Shown here piece by piece: positions 8,981-18,050 of a stretch of DNA of 64,000 nt. Source of the DNA: Halorubrum sp. BOL3-1 (GTDB lineage Archaea > Halobacteriota > Halobacteria > Halobacteriales > Haloferacaceae). The position numbers were made by a program, and so were the translations under genes. The notes under the pieces were generated by a model, which ran no database searches, was not told the origin of the DNA, and saw only the letters and a program-made list of their open reading frames with translations. Location: NCBI RefSeq assembly GCF_004114375.1, contig NZ_CP034692.1, positions 682,001-746,000 on the forward strand. The letters run 5' to 3'. The number at the start of each line of letters is the position of its first letter. Position 1 is the first letter of the stretch.

Positions 8981-9610
8981 CTACTCCATCCCGGTCATCT
9001 GAATTCCCTCAACGAGTGATCGATCTATATCATCGTACCCGAGAGTCCGCCCACCGTGATCCTCCGCGAACGTTTCGGCTTCATCACTGTCAGAGAACGG
9101 CAGTAGGTCCGGTCCCATTCCCCCCATCACGTCCGTTTCGACGGCGTAGGTGAGACCAGTCGCATCGGCGAAGGTGTCTGGCGCGGTCGGCGCGGGCATC
9201 TTCTTCCGTTCGGTTTCCTCGGGGATTTCCCAGTCGACGCGAGAGTAGTCCGTGACGTAGATCGCGGTCGCCTCCGCACCGTCATCCACCGTGTCGAAGT
9301 GATACGGAAAGAGCCCGTGCGCGAGCGTGTGGAACCAAGCGAGATGCGCTGTATCTTCAGTATCTTCGGCGGGTCCCTGTTTGGGTTCCGGCTGTGTGTC
9401 GGAGTAGAAGACCTGTCCGTTCGGTCCGCCGTGGTCTCCGATCACCATTCCGCCTTGGTAGTCCGTTTTTTGTCCAGACAGGTCCACCGGTTCGGGAGCT
9501 GATTCGGCAGAGCTACCGAGACAGCCGGCGAGACCCATCGCGGCTCCAGTACCGACCGCATGAACAGCGTGTCGACGCGACACCGAACGCTGGCTAAAGT
9601 CGAGATCCAT
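8981..9610 (-). CDS. nosL: NosL copper-chaperone lipoprotein
   Basis: A 209-residue exported lipoprotein related to NosL, which delivers Cu(I) for nitrous-oxide reductase maturation. The twin-arginine signal SRRHAVHAVGTGAAMGLAGC includes a lipobox cysteine. The mature part has the haloarchaeal NosL pattern: GGMVIGDHGGPNGQVFY, WFHTLAHGLFPYHF, and the C-terminal MGGMGPDLLPFSDSDEAETFAEDHGG. The methionine-rich MGGMGP and the F-x-D-x2-EA-x2-FA-x3-GG motif are typical. No nosZ is in the window, so it may be an orphan or serve another copper enzyme. The decayed transposase ends directly after its stop. Confidence 0.85.
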   Translation of the reverse strand: MDLDFSQRSVSRRHAVHAVGTGAAMGLAGCLGSSAESAPEPVDLSGQKTDYQGGMVIGDHGGPNGQVFYSDTQPEPKQGPAEDTEDTAHLAWFHTLAHGLFPYHFDTVDDGAEATAIYVTDYSRVDWEIPEETERKKMPAPTAPDTFADATGLTYAVETDVMGGMGPDLLPFSDSDEAETFAEDHGGRTLGYDDIDRSLVEGIQMTGME

Positions 9611-9705
9611 ACGATACCGTTCGGCTACACATCAAATATCGTTCTGGTGCGGGCGTCGAACGCCGGCTGCTTAACGGGACGAGCGACCCGCAGAACGTAT
9701 CGGTG

Positions 9706-9808
9706 TCACATCCCGCCGAGCGGCTGGTAGTGCGGAAACATCAGGTGCGGGATGTTGATACCGAGCGCCATCAGTCCGTGTGCGAACAGCACGGTCGCGT
9801 TAAGTTAA
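9706..9808 (-). pseudogene. 3' fragment of an unidentified gene
   Basis: An open stretch on the minus strand ending in TGA at 9706-9708 encodes VLFAHGLMALGINIPHLMF and then PHYQPLGGM. It looks like the last ~34 residues of a membrane or cofactor protein, cut off at the left edge of the 9793-10007 inverted-repeat element. The identity of the parent gene is not clear. Confidence 0.45.
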
Positions 9809-10007
9809 GCAGAATTCGCGGGCAGCGAGCTGATCGACTCAATTGATGATACACTGTTTATCCCCTCATAATAATCAGAGAAGCAATAATTTCGCAGAGG
9901 TCGTCAAAAACCGGCTGTTCAGTGGACCAGTTCTGAACGAGATCTGGTCTTAGGTTTGGTTCAAATCGCAAGATGGCGGCCGAACTCCCCACTAACTTAA
10001 CGCGACC
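9793..10007. mobile_element. 215-bp element with 15-bp perfect inverted ends (MITE-like)
   Basis: GGTCGCGTTAAGTTA at 9793-9807 is repeated in exact inverted orientation at 9993-10007. The interior has no gene. The left end truncates the gene fragment described at 9706-9808. I found no clear target-site duplication, so this may be a MITE or the shrunken remains of an IS whose transposase is gone. Confidence 0.7.
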
Positions 10008-10954
10008 CTTATGTCGTCTAGTGCGATCCTCGACAAACTGACCCGGTCAAGTGTCGCGACGACATCCTAGAATTGATACTGTGTGGACCCCGCGATTGTA
10101 TACATTGTGTATGTGAAATCTATCATAGGAGATGGTTTTGACCCGTTACGGTCAATATAGATAGTCTGACGCCCGATCGATTCGGATGTACTGAGAGACC
10201 AGCGACTGATTCCGTGTTCTTCAGATCAGCTGTCAGACTATCCGGTAGTATGGACGAAGATAGCTCTCACACGAACGTCGTCCCCGGGAGTGATGAGGAA
10301 ATCGAGACGGCTGACGTACGTGGCTACGACTTCCGTGGAGAATTCGACTTTCACGAGATGCTTGACGCCTACGCGACGACGGGGTTCCAAGCGACGCAAC
10401 TCGCGGAGGCCATCGACATCGTCGAACGCATGCAGGAGGCGGACGCCACCGTCTACCTCACGTTCACGTCGAACATCATCTCGTCGGGGCTGCGCGAGAC
10501 CGTCGCGTACCTCGTTCGAGAGGGGTACGTAGACGTGCTCATCACCACGTCCGGATCGCTGACCGAAGACGTCATCAAGACTGCGAAGCCGTTCAAGATG
10601 GGGAAATGGGACGCAGACGAGGAGTCGCTCCGTGAGCGTGGAATCAACCGGCTCGGTAATCTCTTCGTCCCCTCCGACCGGTACGTCTGGCTGGAGGAGT
10701 ACCTCTACAACTTCTTCGACGACTTCTTCGCGGAAGAGAAAGTCAGGACGCCGACGGCGTTCGCACGCGAGTTAGGCGAAACCCTCAGCGATGAGGACTC
10801 GGTCCTGAAGCAGGCGGCGGACAACGACGTACCGGTGTACTGCCCGGCACTGACGGACTCCGAGGTCGGCAACTTCCTCTACTACTACCGTCAGGGGTAC
10901 GACTCAGACGTCGGTATCGAGATACTGGACGACTACGACTCACTCATTGAGGAT

Positions 10955-12353
10955 CAGTACTTCACAAAGCCGCTTAGTTAGAACGTCTGCTTGCTGAAGG
11001 TGTGTCTACGACCCAGCAAGCAGACGGTGAGATTCACGAGGACCAGCTTCTTAACTTTCTCGTCAACCGCCTTGACGAGGAAGTTTCGCTTTCCTTAGCC
11101 AATAACGCTGAAATCACTGCTGAGGACATCTATGAGGTCCTCGTCGGCGCGTGCGCCGACGGGACCTCTGTCTCTACACTCTGTGCGTCGAGCCAGAACG
11201 CACCCGCTGCGAACACGGTTCTCTACCATCTCCGGACGAAGCTCGAGCCGGATCGGCTCGAACGAGTCGCTAACACGCTCCTCCGGAAGGATCTCGATGA
11301 ACTGCTCCCCGAGCAGGTGGAGGTCTGCGCGGACCTCCACCTGCGGCCCTACTACGGTGACGAAGACGACACAGACGGCCTCTATCACTCGGTAGCGAAG
11401 CGTGGAACCACTGCGTTCCATGCCTACGCCACACTCTACGCGCGTGTGAAGAACAAACGCTACACGCTGGCGGTACGCCGTCTCAAAGACGGCGATACCG
11501 CCAGCAGTGTCCTCGCTGAGTTCTTCGGTGTCCTCGACGGCCTTGACACCGAGGTCAAGGCCGTCTACCTTGATCGCGGATTCTACGACAGCAAGTGTCT
11601 CACGCTGCTTCAGGCGCACAATTACGCGTACGTGATCCCGATCATCCGGTGGGGAGAGACGATTCAGCAAGAGCTCTCGGAAGGGTGGAGTCGCGTCATT
11701 CAGCATGATCTGACGGGGAAACTCGACGGTCACAGCTGGACCGTCGAGTTTCCCGTCTACATCGACTGTACGTACCTAAACGGGAAGTACGACGAGAACG
11801 GCGTGGCGCGTCACGGCTATGCCGCTGACGCGCCGTTTATTGACTCACCACGCGACGCTCGATACCACTACAGCAAGCGGTTCGGTATCGAATCAAGCTA
11901 TCGCTTGTTCGAGCAAGCGATAGCGATAACGACAACACGAGATCCAACGGTACGGCTGTTGTACGTCGTGGTGAGTCTCCTCTTACAGAACGTCTGGCGG
12001 TACCTTCACTACGAATATGTGGCGACGCCCCGCCGAGGCGGGCGTCGCCTCTGGTGGTGGCCGTACAAGGAGTTCGTTAATATGGTTCGACGAGCTGCGT
12101 GGACGGCCCTCGCGGTGCGTCGGGCCGTCCCCGCAAATCGGCCACCTGACGACCGATTCCACCGCTAACCACCGACCGAGCAAGCCAGCAGAGTGAGTGG
12201 CGACGCTGTCGCGTCGGCGGCTGACCGCCGCCGACAGCGACAGCTCCCCGTCGATCCGTCCATAATTCTCTCGTCAAGACCGTCAGTACAACCGCTTCGA
12301 CACAGAACTCAGGCCGCAGAAACAGCTAGCCGAGGATGCTTTGTGAGGTACTG
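10955..12353 (+). mobile_element. complete ISH3-family insertion sequence (1,399 bp)
   Basis: The left end CAGTACTTCACAAAGC (10955-10970) matches the right end read inwards on the other strand, CAGTACCTCACAAAGC (12338-12353), at 15 of 16 positions. The element is flanked by a 5-bp direct repeat AGGAT (10950-10954 and 12354-12358), the expected target duplication. Its length is close to the roughly 1.39 kb known for ISH3-type elements. It carries one intact transposase gene and sits inside the deoxyhypusine synthase gene. Confidence 0.93.
11002..12168 (+). CDS. ISH3-family transposase
   Basis: A 388-residue DDE transposase, full length for ISH3, starting at GTG. Typical ISH3 stretches are EDQLLNFLVNRLDEEVSLSL, ADLHLRPYYGDEDDTDGLYH, VKAVYLDRGFYDSKCL (second aspartate region) and YHYSKRFGIESSYR (glutamate region). 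It ends in a basic tail AVRRAVPANRPPDDRFHR. No stops or frameshifts are present, and together with intact ends this suggests the element can still move. Confidence 0.95.
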   Translation: MSTTQQADGEIHEDQLLNFLVNRLDEEVSLSLANNAEITAEDIYEVLVGACADGTSVSTLCASSQNAPAANTVLYHLRTKLEPDRLERVANTLLRKDLDELLPEQVEVCADLHLRPYYGDEDDTDGLYHSVAKRGTTAFHAYATLYARVKNKRYTLAVRRLKDGDTASSVLAEFFGVLDGLDTEVKAVYLDRGFYDSKCLTLLQAHNYAYVIPIIRWGETIQQELSEGWSRVIQHDLTGKLDGHSWTVEFPVYIDCTYLNGKYDENGVARHGYAADAPFIDSPRDARYHYSKRFGIESSYRLFEQAIAITTTRDPTVRLLYVVVSLLLQNVWRYLHYEYVATPRRGGRRLWWWPYKEFVNMVRRAAWTALAVRRAVPANRPPDDRFHR

Positions 12354-12759
12354 AGGATGGATTGTTGGCGGACACCACGGGCCTCATCGTGGTCGGTGGT
12401 GGCGTGCCGAAACACCACGCGATCATGACGAATCTCTTCCGCGGAGGAGCGGATTACGTCGTCTATATTTCGACGGGGGTGGAGGGCGACGGATCGTTAT
12501 CGGGTACACCGCCGAACGAGGCGGTCTCTTGGGGTAAAATCAAGGAGAAACAGACGAACTACACACAGGTCGAAGCGGAGGCGACACTCGTCTTCCCGCT
12601 GCTCGTGGCGGAGGCATTCAAATAATAACACTTCCGGTGTAGTACCCTCTCGGGTGTGTGAGTCTCTCAGTCTAGTGTACAGAGGACATCAGAGAATATT
12701 TTAGGGCCCTACCGTGTTATCCGCCCAGCCTGCCTCGGTCGACCACTCCGCCCTGAACG

Positions 12760-13576
12760 CTTTCGACGTTCCGGAGGCGAGACCTACGCGGTGTCGGACG
12801 GGAGTTATTCTCTTAGACCGGCCTCGTATGCCGATGAGGTCGGTCGGCGGGGGCGGGGAGGCCGGGTTTATCTTGGCAGTCGTTGACCTTCTGGTCCTAA
12901 CAGAGCTACTCGTCCCGCATCTCGCGATAGTGTTCGGGTACCGCGCATTGCGCATCGGCGCCGCGAGCGGTGAGTCCGCCGTGATGAACCTATCCTGTGA
13001 GTACCGTCGGCTACGTTCTCGGCGTGTTACTGGCGCGTATCGCGGCGCTCGTCGCGCTTATTGGCGTTCCCTTCGCGCTGTCGGGCTGTAGTCTGGACGA
13101 CTGCGGCGCCGGACACGGGGATCTTCGCGACGCACAGCGGAGTTGACTCGCCGCTTCTATTCATGAGGGTCCTCAGGTTCGCCTCCTTTTTGCGACCGCG
13201 TACCTGTCGTTGTCGGCAGTAGTATTGGCGCTGGCGTTGAGCTGACGGAGTGCGATCGCGCTCGGTCTCCTCGCATTGTTCGTCGGTGTCCTCGGCAGGG
13301 ACCTCGCGATCCTCCGGTCGCTGGCGGGCGGTATGACTTCGCTAAATCGCCGGATCGATCGCGCTGACGCCGAACTAGGCGTTTCGCGGGCTGATATTCG
13401 AACATGGTATTTGCGTCGCTTTCACACCTGATGGTCAGTTTATCCGAACCGGCTGCGCGGTCGGATCGCTCGTCGGCCGGATGGCCTCAGAAGCCGTGAT
13501 CGCGATTGTGACCCTCCGGTACGGCTCTCGGATCGATGTCACCGTTGAGCGGGTTTATAAGCGGATCACCGGTTGA
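12760..13576 (+). pseudogene. ruined nosY-type ABC permease (copy 1)
   Basis: This stretch aligns by eye with the nosY gene at 48916-49780. GGCAGTCGTTGACCTTCT and CGCGATAGTGTTCGGGTACC correspond to almost the same bases there, and the C-terminal coding TPDGQFIRTGCAVGSLVG aligns with the other copy. It has several frameshifts and stops and no usable start. The end corresponds to the TGA at 13574-13576. At the frameshift of the other copy this one keeps two extra bases, so it preserves the ancestral frame there. Confidence 0.8.
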
Positions 13577-13625
13577 GCCGTCGAAGCGAACTGGACGCCT
13601 CTTCGCCTGGATCGCTACGAGCCGT

Positions 13626-13979
13626 TCAATCGGAGGCGGTGTCGTCGCCGACTGCTCCTGGCGCGTGCGTGTACACCGCGTAGAGGACGATCGCCGCGAT
13701 CGAGAAATCGAGACTGTACTCGAGGAAGTGATGAACCGGCATCGGCACGATACCGAGGATCGTTCCGGCACCTACGACCGATCGGAACAGGAGGACACCG
13801 ACTGCGAGGGCGATCAGACGGTATTGTGTCTCTCGCCGCCGGCGATACGCGACAACGCTGACGGCGAAGAGCGTCCCCGTGCCGATCCCGGCGACGACTG
13901 CGACCGCGAGTAGCGGGAGCGAACCCTCTACTGACCGGCCGTCGAGCGTGGACAGCGGGACGGCGATCGGCTGCGTCAC
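13626..13979 (-). CDS. small three-to-four-helix membrane protein, DUF7521-like (copy 1)
   Basis: A 117-residue membrane protein with helices around LLAVAVVAGIGTGTLFAVSV, YRLIALAVGVLLFRSVVGA, and FSIAAIVLYAVYTHA. I chose GTG at 13979 because the sister gene at 49822-50175 starts at the same codon with ATG and has the same length. The family (DUF7521 as I recall it) is often paired with ArsR/TrmB-type regulators in haloarchaea, as here with the divergent gene at 14142. The function is unknown. It may be a membrane partner of the regulator. Confidence 0.75.
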   Translation of the reverse strand: MTQPIAVPLSTLDGRSVEGSLPLLAVAVVAGIGTGTLFAVSVVAYRRRRETQYRLIALAVGVLLFRSVVGAGTILGIVPMPVHHFLEYSLDFSIAAIVLYAVYTHAPGAVGDDTASD

Positions 13980-14141
13980 ACGCCATTTTGAACGGGGACA
14001 AACAAGAAATCGACCCTTCGGACGGGATCGGCTCACAACGCCGATCCCGTCCGGTGGCTACTGGGCTTTCGTCTGCTCCCGAGCGGGGAGAACGGACGGA
14101 TACGTTTTATCTGGGAATCGACTAGGGCCGGGTAACTCCAT

Positions 14142-14660
14142 ATGACGGACACCCGGACTCAGATCCGACGCCACGTTCGCGACACACCTGGTGTCCACTT
14201 CAACCAGGTCGGCCGCGACCTCGATATCGCGACGGGCCAGGTACAGTATCATCTCCGTCGTCTCGTCCGGAACGACGAACTCGCCATCGAGCGGGTCGGC
14301 GGACGCACGCACTACTTCGCTCCATCGTTCGATTCTTGCGAGCGACGAGCCCTCGCGTTCCTCAGACGGGAGACCGCCCGCGGGATCCTCGTCCGACTTC
14401 ACGCTGACGGCCCGAAGCGGCCGAAGACCCTCGCGAATGACCTTGATCTCGCACGAAGCACGGTCTCGTGGCATGTTTCGGCGCTCGTTGAGAACGAGAT
14501 TGTCGAGAAATCTGCCGACCGACCGGTAACGGTGTCACTTGCTCGTCCCGAACGGACGGCCGCCCTCCTTGACGAGGTGTCGCCCTCGTTACCCGACCGG
14601 ATCGTCGATCGCTTCGTGCGTACGGTTGATACGATCTTTGAGTCCTCTACCGACCACTGA
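14142..14660 (+). CDS. double winged-helix transcription regulator (copy 1)
   Basis: A 172-residue cytoplasmic regulator with two winged-helix domains in tandem. The first covers residues about 5-65 (HFNQVGRDLDIATGQVQYHLRRL, wing VGGRTHYFAP). The second covers about 75-135 (ARGILVRLHADGPKRPKTLANDL, then STVSWHVSALVENEIVEKS). Duplicate HTH architecture of this kind is common among haloarchaeal ArsR/MarR-like proteins. It is divergent from the DUF7521-like gene with 162 bp between them. A close copy lies at 50340. The regulated gene is probably scO or nosY next door, by context only. Confidence 0.85.
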   Translation: MTDTRTQIRRHVRDTPGVHFNQVGRDLDIATGQVQYHLRRLVRNDELAIERVGGRTHYFAPSFDSCERRALAFLRRETARGILVRLHADGPKRPKTLANDLDLARSTVSWHVSALVENEIVEKSADRPVTVSLARPERTAALLDEVSPSLPDRIVDRFVRTVDTIFESSTDH

Positions 14661-14748
14661 CCTCGGAGGCGTGACCGCCGTGATGTCACGGAGACTCGTT
14701 CGTCAATCGAACCAGATGCGTTACGTGTGGCCACCGTTTCGATGACTT

Positions 14749-15438
14749 ATGAAACGTCGAACACTCCTTTCCGGGGTCGGAGCGACGACGATGACGACGA
14801 CTGCGGGCTGTACTGCGCGACTGTTCGGCAACGAGTCTGATGGGACCGTGCTCGGTCCGCAAGAGGATCAAGTCGCCGACAGCGAGGACCTCGCATATCC
14901 GGCGTACGGACAGTCGCTCCCGTCGTTCGAACTCCACGACCCGATCGCAGATGTGACGATTGACATCGACGAACTCGATCGAACCGCGATCGTGACCGGT
15001 GTATTCACCTTTTGTCCGGCCGAGTGTGGGATCCTTCTCCGACGATTGGTCACCATCCAGAGCCGCCTCAAGAAGGCGGGATTCACCGGCGATATCGTGT
15101 TTCTTCCGATCACGTTCGATCCCGAGCGCGACGACGAGGCACAACTGCGACGCAACGCCGAGGGGATCGGCGTCGATCTGGAGGCCGGAAACTGGCACTA
15201 TCTCCGGCCCAAGTCGCCGGAGCGGGCGAAGGATGTCGTGGAAGACCGACTGGGTATCGGTTTCGAGCGGACGACCGAGAGCTCTCGTCTGGAAGGGTAC
15301 GATTTCACACACAACGTCGTGACGTTCTTAGTTAATCCCGACGGGCTCGTTGAGCGCGCCTATCGCGGTGAACAGCTCGATCGTGATCGAGTTGTCGGGG
15401 ACGTTCGGACGGTCGTCAAAGCGGTTTCCGACGAGTGA
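14749..15438 (+). CDS. SCO1/SenC-family copper chaperone lipoprotein
   Basis: A 229-residue exported lipoprotein with signal KRRTLLSGVGATTMTTTAGC. The thioredoxin-like domain has the Cu-binding motif CPAEC (C-x3-C) in TGVFTFCPAECGILL and the distal histidine in GYDFTHNVVTFLVNPDG. Other SCO features are PITFDPERDD and NWHYLRPKSPE. SCO proteins deliver copper to the CuA site of cytochrome oxidase or nitrous-oxide reductase. It is intact here, while the sister gene at 50947-51868 is broken. Confidence 0.88.
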   Translation: MKRRTLLSGVGATTMTTTAGCTARLFGNESDGTVLGPQEDQVADSEDLAYPAYGQSLPSFELHDPIADVTIDIDELDRTAIVTGVFTFCPAECGILLRRLVTIQSRLKKAGFTGDIVFLPITFDPERDDEAQLRRNAEGIGVDLEAGNWHYLRPKSPERAKDVVEDRLGIGFERTTESSRLEGYDFTHNVVTFLVNPDGLVERAYRGEQLDRDRVVGDVRTVVKAVSDE

Positions 15439-15626
15439 GTTCTATTCAAACCCATGTTCTGAGATTCTTCGACCGGCAATGTACTTCACCACAGTGGGTG
15501 TAGTTTCGGTTACTGCTGATTAATTTACTCTGATCGAAGCCGAATGTATCTATCTCACTCGTCGGAAATTTCATCAGAGCGAAAAGAATAACAATTTTTA
15601 ATATTTAATGGAGGCTAAGTTAGTAC

Positions 15627-16055
15627 ATGAGCGTCGTCAGCGTCTCAATGCCGGAAGAGTTGCTCGAACGGATCGACCAATTCGCAGATGACCACGGGTA
15701 TACCGGTCGCAGTGAAGTGGTCCGTGAGGGAAGTCGGAATTTGCTCGGTGAGTTTGAGGACAAGAAGCTCGAAGGTCGCGAGCTGATGGGTGTTGTTACA
15801 GTCCTTTTCGATTACGAGACGACAAGTGTCGAGGAGAAAATGATGCATCTCCGTCATGAGCATGAAGACATCGTTGCCTCGAACTTCCACAGTCATGTGG
15901 GCGGTCACCACTGTATGGAACTGTTCGTATTAGAAGGATCACTCGAAGATATTTCGACGTTCGTAGGGAAGATTCGAGCGACACAAGACACGATCACGAT
16001 CGACTACTCTGTGTCGCCGGTAGATGACTTCGGCCCGCTGGCAGACATAAATTAA
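15627..16055 (+). CDS. nikR: NikR-type nickel-responsive regulator (copy 1)
   Basis: A 142-residue regulator. Residues 1-45 are a ribbon-helix-helix DNA-binding domain ([19 protein letters not shown]...[14 protein letters not shown]). The rest is the ACT-like metal-binding domain. The high-affinity nickel ligands of E. coli NikR (H76, H87, H89, C95) correspond to H77, H88, H90 and C96 with identical spacing. It should therefore sense Ni(II). It shares about 136 of 142 residues with the gene at 52079. It is followed by an ABC transporter operon it may control. Confidence 0.92.
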   Translation: MSVVSVSMPEELLERIDQFADDHGYTGRSEVVREGSRNLLGEFEDKKLEGRELMGVVTVLFDYETTSVEEKMMHLRHEHEDIVASNFHSHVGGHHCMELFVLEGSLEDISTFVGKIRATQDTITIDYSVSPVDDFGPLADIN

Positions 16056-16182
16056 TTCTTCCGTACTTCTCACGGAAATTGCGTTTTTCTAGCGGCTCCC
16101 ACATCGCGAGTAACTAGTATGTTATCTGCGTCTACTCAAATCACAGGAATTATTACAACTAAGACTAGAATTAGCAACACTA

Positions 16183-17211
16183 ATGGATCAGATCCCGCGC
16201 CGAAAACTGCTACAGAGTGTGGGCGCAACCACAGTCGCCGCGACGGGAATTGCTGGTTGCCTCGGTCAGGGTGGCGGCTCACTCGACTCGGTCACCATCG
16301 CGTACGTCCCGATCTATCCGAATATGCAACACTACGTGATGGAACGAGAGAGTTACTACGAGGACGTCCCAGCAGAGGTCACGATAGAACGGTTCAACTC
16401 TGGCCCTAGCGTCGTCAAGGCGTTCGCCAGCGGTGAAGTAGATGCCGCACTCTTCGGGATTACTCCCGCGATGGTTCTCGCCGACAAAGGTACCGACGCC
16501 GGTATCCTCGCGGCGAATTCGAGAAACGGGTTCAAAATCATGGGGACGACCGAACTCGTCGATCTCTACGAGCAGGAAGGCAAAGCGGCGTTCGAGCGCT
16601 TCGAGCAGGAGCGCGGCCGCAAGATCCGGTTCGGTGCGCCGCCCGACGGGAGTGTACCCGATATCGTCCTTCGATACTGGATCCAGGAGGATCTCGACCT
16701 CGGAGAGATGGAATCGGTCATTGCCAAATCGAAAGTCCCGCCGGCGAAGGCGGTCCAGACGATCCAGTCGGGCGATATCGACGCGACGATCATTCAAGAG
16801 CCGTTCGCGACGATTATCAGTCAGAACGATGACTTCGGGGAGCTCGCGTGGTCCGGGGACATACTGGAAAACCACCCAGTCACGGTGCTGTTCGCGAACC
16901 GGAAAGTCTTCGACGACACCGAAGTCGCCCAATCGCTAGTTGAACAACACACCGCCGCGACCGAGTTCACGGCAGACTCACAGGATCGAGCCGCCGGCCA
17001 CGCCGCATCGGTGATCGGCTCCGGCGTGAGCGAGGACCTCGCGAAAGCCGCAATGGAGTCCAAGGCGTCGGATTTCCTCTCGGATCCGCACGCGATCACC
17101 GACCAAGCCGCGACGATGGGAGCGTTCGTCGCGAACGTCGGCAACGTCGAGGAACCGGTCGCGACTGAGACCCTATTCGCGTTCGATCCCTACGACACCG
17201 TTCAGGAATGA
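16183..17211 (+). CDS. ABC transporter substrate-binding lipoprotein, NMT1/SsuA-like
   Basis: A 342-residue extracytoplasmic binding protein. The Tat lipoprotein signal is PRRKLLQSVGATTVAATGIAGC. The body has the NMT1/SsuA/TauA fold pattern: YVPIYPNMQHYVME, SGPSVVKAFASGEVDAALFG, GSVPDIVLRYW, VQTIQSGDIDATIIQEPFA. SsuA relatives bind sulfonates, nitrate, pyrimidine precursors or other small molecules. Here the flanking NikR genes suggest a metal or metal-chelate substrate, which is inference. The start overlaps nothing upstream; an inverted repeat ATTAG-CAACA-CTAAT lies directly before the ATG. It overlaps the permease by 4 nt. Confidence 0.85.
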   Translation: MDQIPRRKLLQSVGATTVAATGIAGCLGQGGGSLDSVTIAYVPIYPNMQHYVMERESYYEDVPAEVTIERFNSGPSVVKAFASGEVDAALFGITPAMVLADKGTDAGILAANSRNGFKIMGTTELVDLYEQEGKAAFERFEQERGRKIRFGAPPDGSVPDIVLRYWIQEDLDLGEMESVIAKSKVPPAKAVQTIQSGDIDATIIQEPFATIISQNDDFGELAWSGDILENHPVTVLFANRKVFDDTEVAQSLVEQHTAATEFTADSQDRAAGHAASVIGSGVSEDLAKAAMESKASDFLSDPHAITDQAATMGAFVANVGNVEEPVATETLFAFDPYDTVQE

Positions 17212-18050
17212 GCACGCGTACCGACACCAGATCCGACACGCCGGTCGCCTACGGTTTTGAGGGGAATCTGCGGCGGTATCTCCGCGGACTGGGCGGACTC
17301 GCCGTGTTCCTCCTCGTCTGGTGGGTCGGCGCGATGATGACTCGACCGTCGTACCTGGTGCCGAGCCCGCTCGACTCGGTCCGCGCGTTCGTCGATTTGT
17401 TCGCGACCACGACCGCAATCGTCGTCCCCGTCTCGGGGTCGAGTCTGGTGCTGCCGACCGGGCTTGCACACCTCGCAGAGACGTTGTTCCACTACGTTCC
17501 CGGCCTTCTCCTCGGAGCCAGTTGTGGTATCGGGCTCGGGTTGTTAATGGGCTGGAACGGGGCGCTCGACGACTGGTTACGACCGCTCGTTCGGGTACTT
17601 CGTCCGATCCCGCCGCTGGCGTGGATCGTCTTCGCGATCGTCTGGTTCGGCATTCATCACACCGGTGCGGCGTTCATCGTCTTCATCGGTGCGTTCTGGA
17701 TCAACTTCTACGCCGCCTACGGTGGCGTCGAAGGCGTCTCGAGCGAGTTGACCGATGCCGCATCGATGCTCGGCGTGGAACGCGATCTCTCGATGCTGAA
17801 ACTCGTCGCCCTCCCGAGTGCCGCGCCGCAAGTGCTGACTGGGTTCCGGACGAGCATCGGTCGGTGCTGGATGATCGTCGTCGGTGCCGAGCTGTTCGGC
17901 GCGCCCGGCGTCGGGTACGAGATCATCAACGCCTCGAACAACCTCGCGATGGCGACGAGCGTCGCCTACATGTTCCTGATCAGCCTGGCGTTCCTGTGTA
18001 TGGACGTCGGGTTTCGCCTTCTCGAAGGGAGGGTTCTCGCATGGCGCTGA
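17208..18050 (+). CDS. ABC transporter permease, SsuC-like
   Basis: A 280-residue inner-membrane permease with about six helices. The binding-protein-dependent transport motif (EAA loop) is SELTDAASMLGVERDLSMLK followed by LPSAAPQVLTGFRTSIGR, as in SsuC/TauC/NrtB. The ATGA overlap with the binding-protein gene and the 10-nt overlap with the ATPase gene show one translational unit. Confidence 0.9.
   Translation: MSTRTDTRSDTPVAYGFEGNLRRYLRGLGGLAVFLLVWWVGAMMTRPSYLVPSPLDSVRAFVDLFATTTAIVVPVSGSSLVLPTGLAHLAETLFHYVPGLLLGASCGIGLGLLMGWNGALDDWLRPLVRVLRPIPPLAWIVFAIVWFGIHHTGAAFIVFIGAFWINFYAAYGGVEGVSSELTDAASMLGVERDLSMLKLVALPSAAPQVLTGFRTSIGRCWMIVVGAELFGAPGVGYEIINASNNLAMATSVAYMFLISLAFLCMDVGFRLLEGRVLAWR

Larger units (their letters stand above)
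10250..12625 (+). pseudogene. deoxyhypusine synthase gene interrupted by ISH3
   Basis: Deoxyhypusine synthase transfers the aminobutyl group of spermidine to a lysine of aIF5A. The N-terminal 235 codons (10250-10954; VRGYDFRGEFDFHEML, LTFTSNIISSGLRE, TTSGSLTEDVIKTAKPF) and the last 88 codons plus stop (12359-12625) are intact. The latter include LIVVGGGVPKHHAIMTNLF and the active-site lysine region EAVSWGKIK. Between them lies a complete ISH3 copy. Removing it with one 5-bp duplication restores a single open frame of about 323 codons reading LIED-GLLADTTGL. The insertion is therefore recent. The start is the ATG at 10250; an in-frame GTG at 10214 is possible. Confidence 0.92.

Noticed and set aside
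14749-15438. SCO1 protein considered as a peroxiredoxin or thioredoxin
   Set aside because: C-x3-C with a distal His in a lipoprotein is the SCO pattern; there is no CGPC or peroxidatic PxxxTxxC motif.
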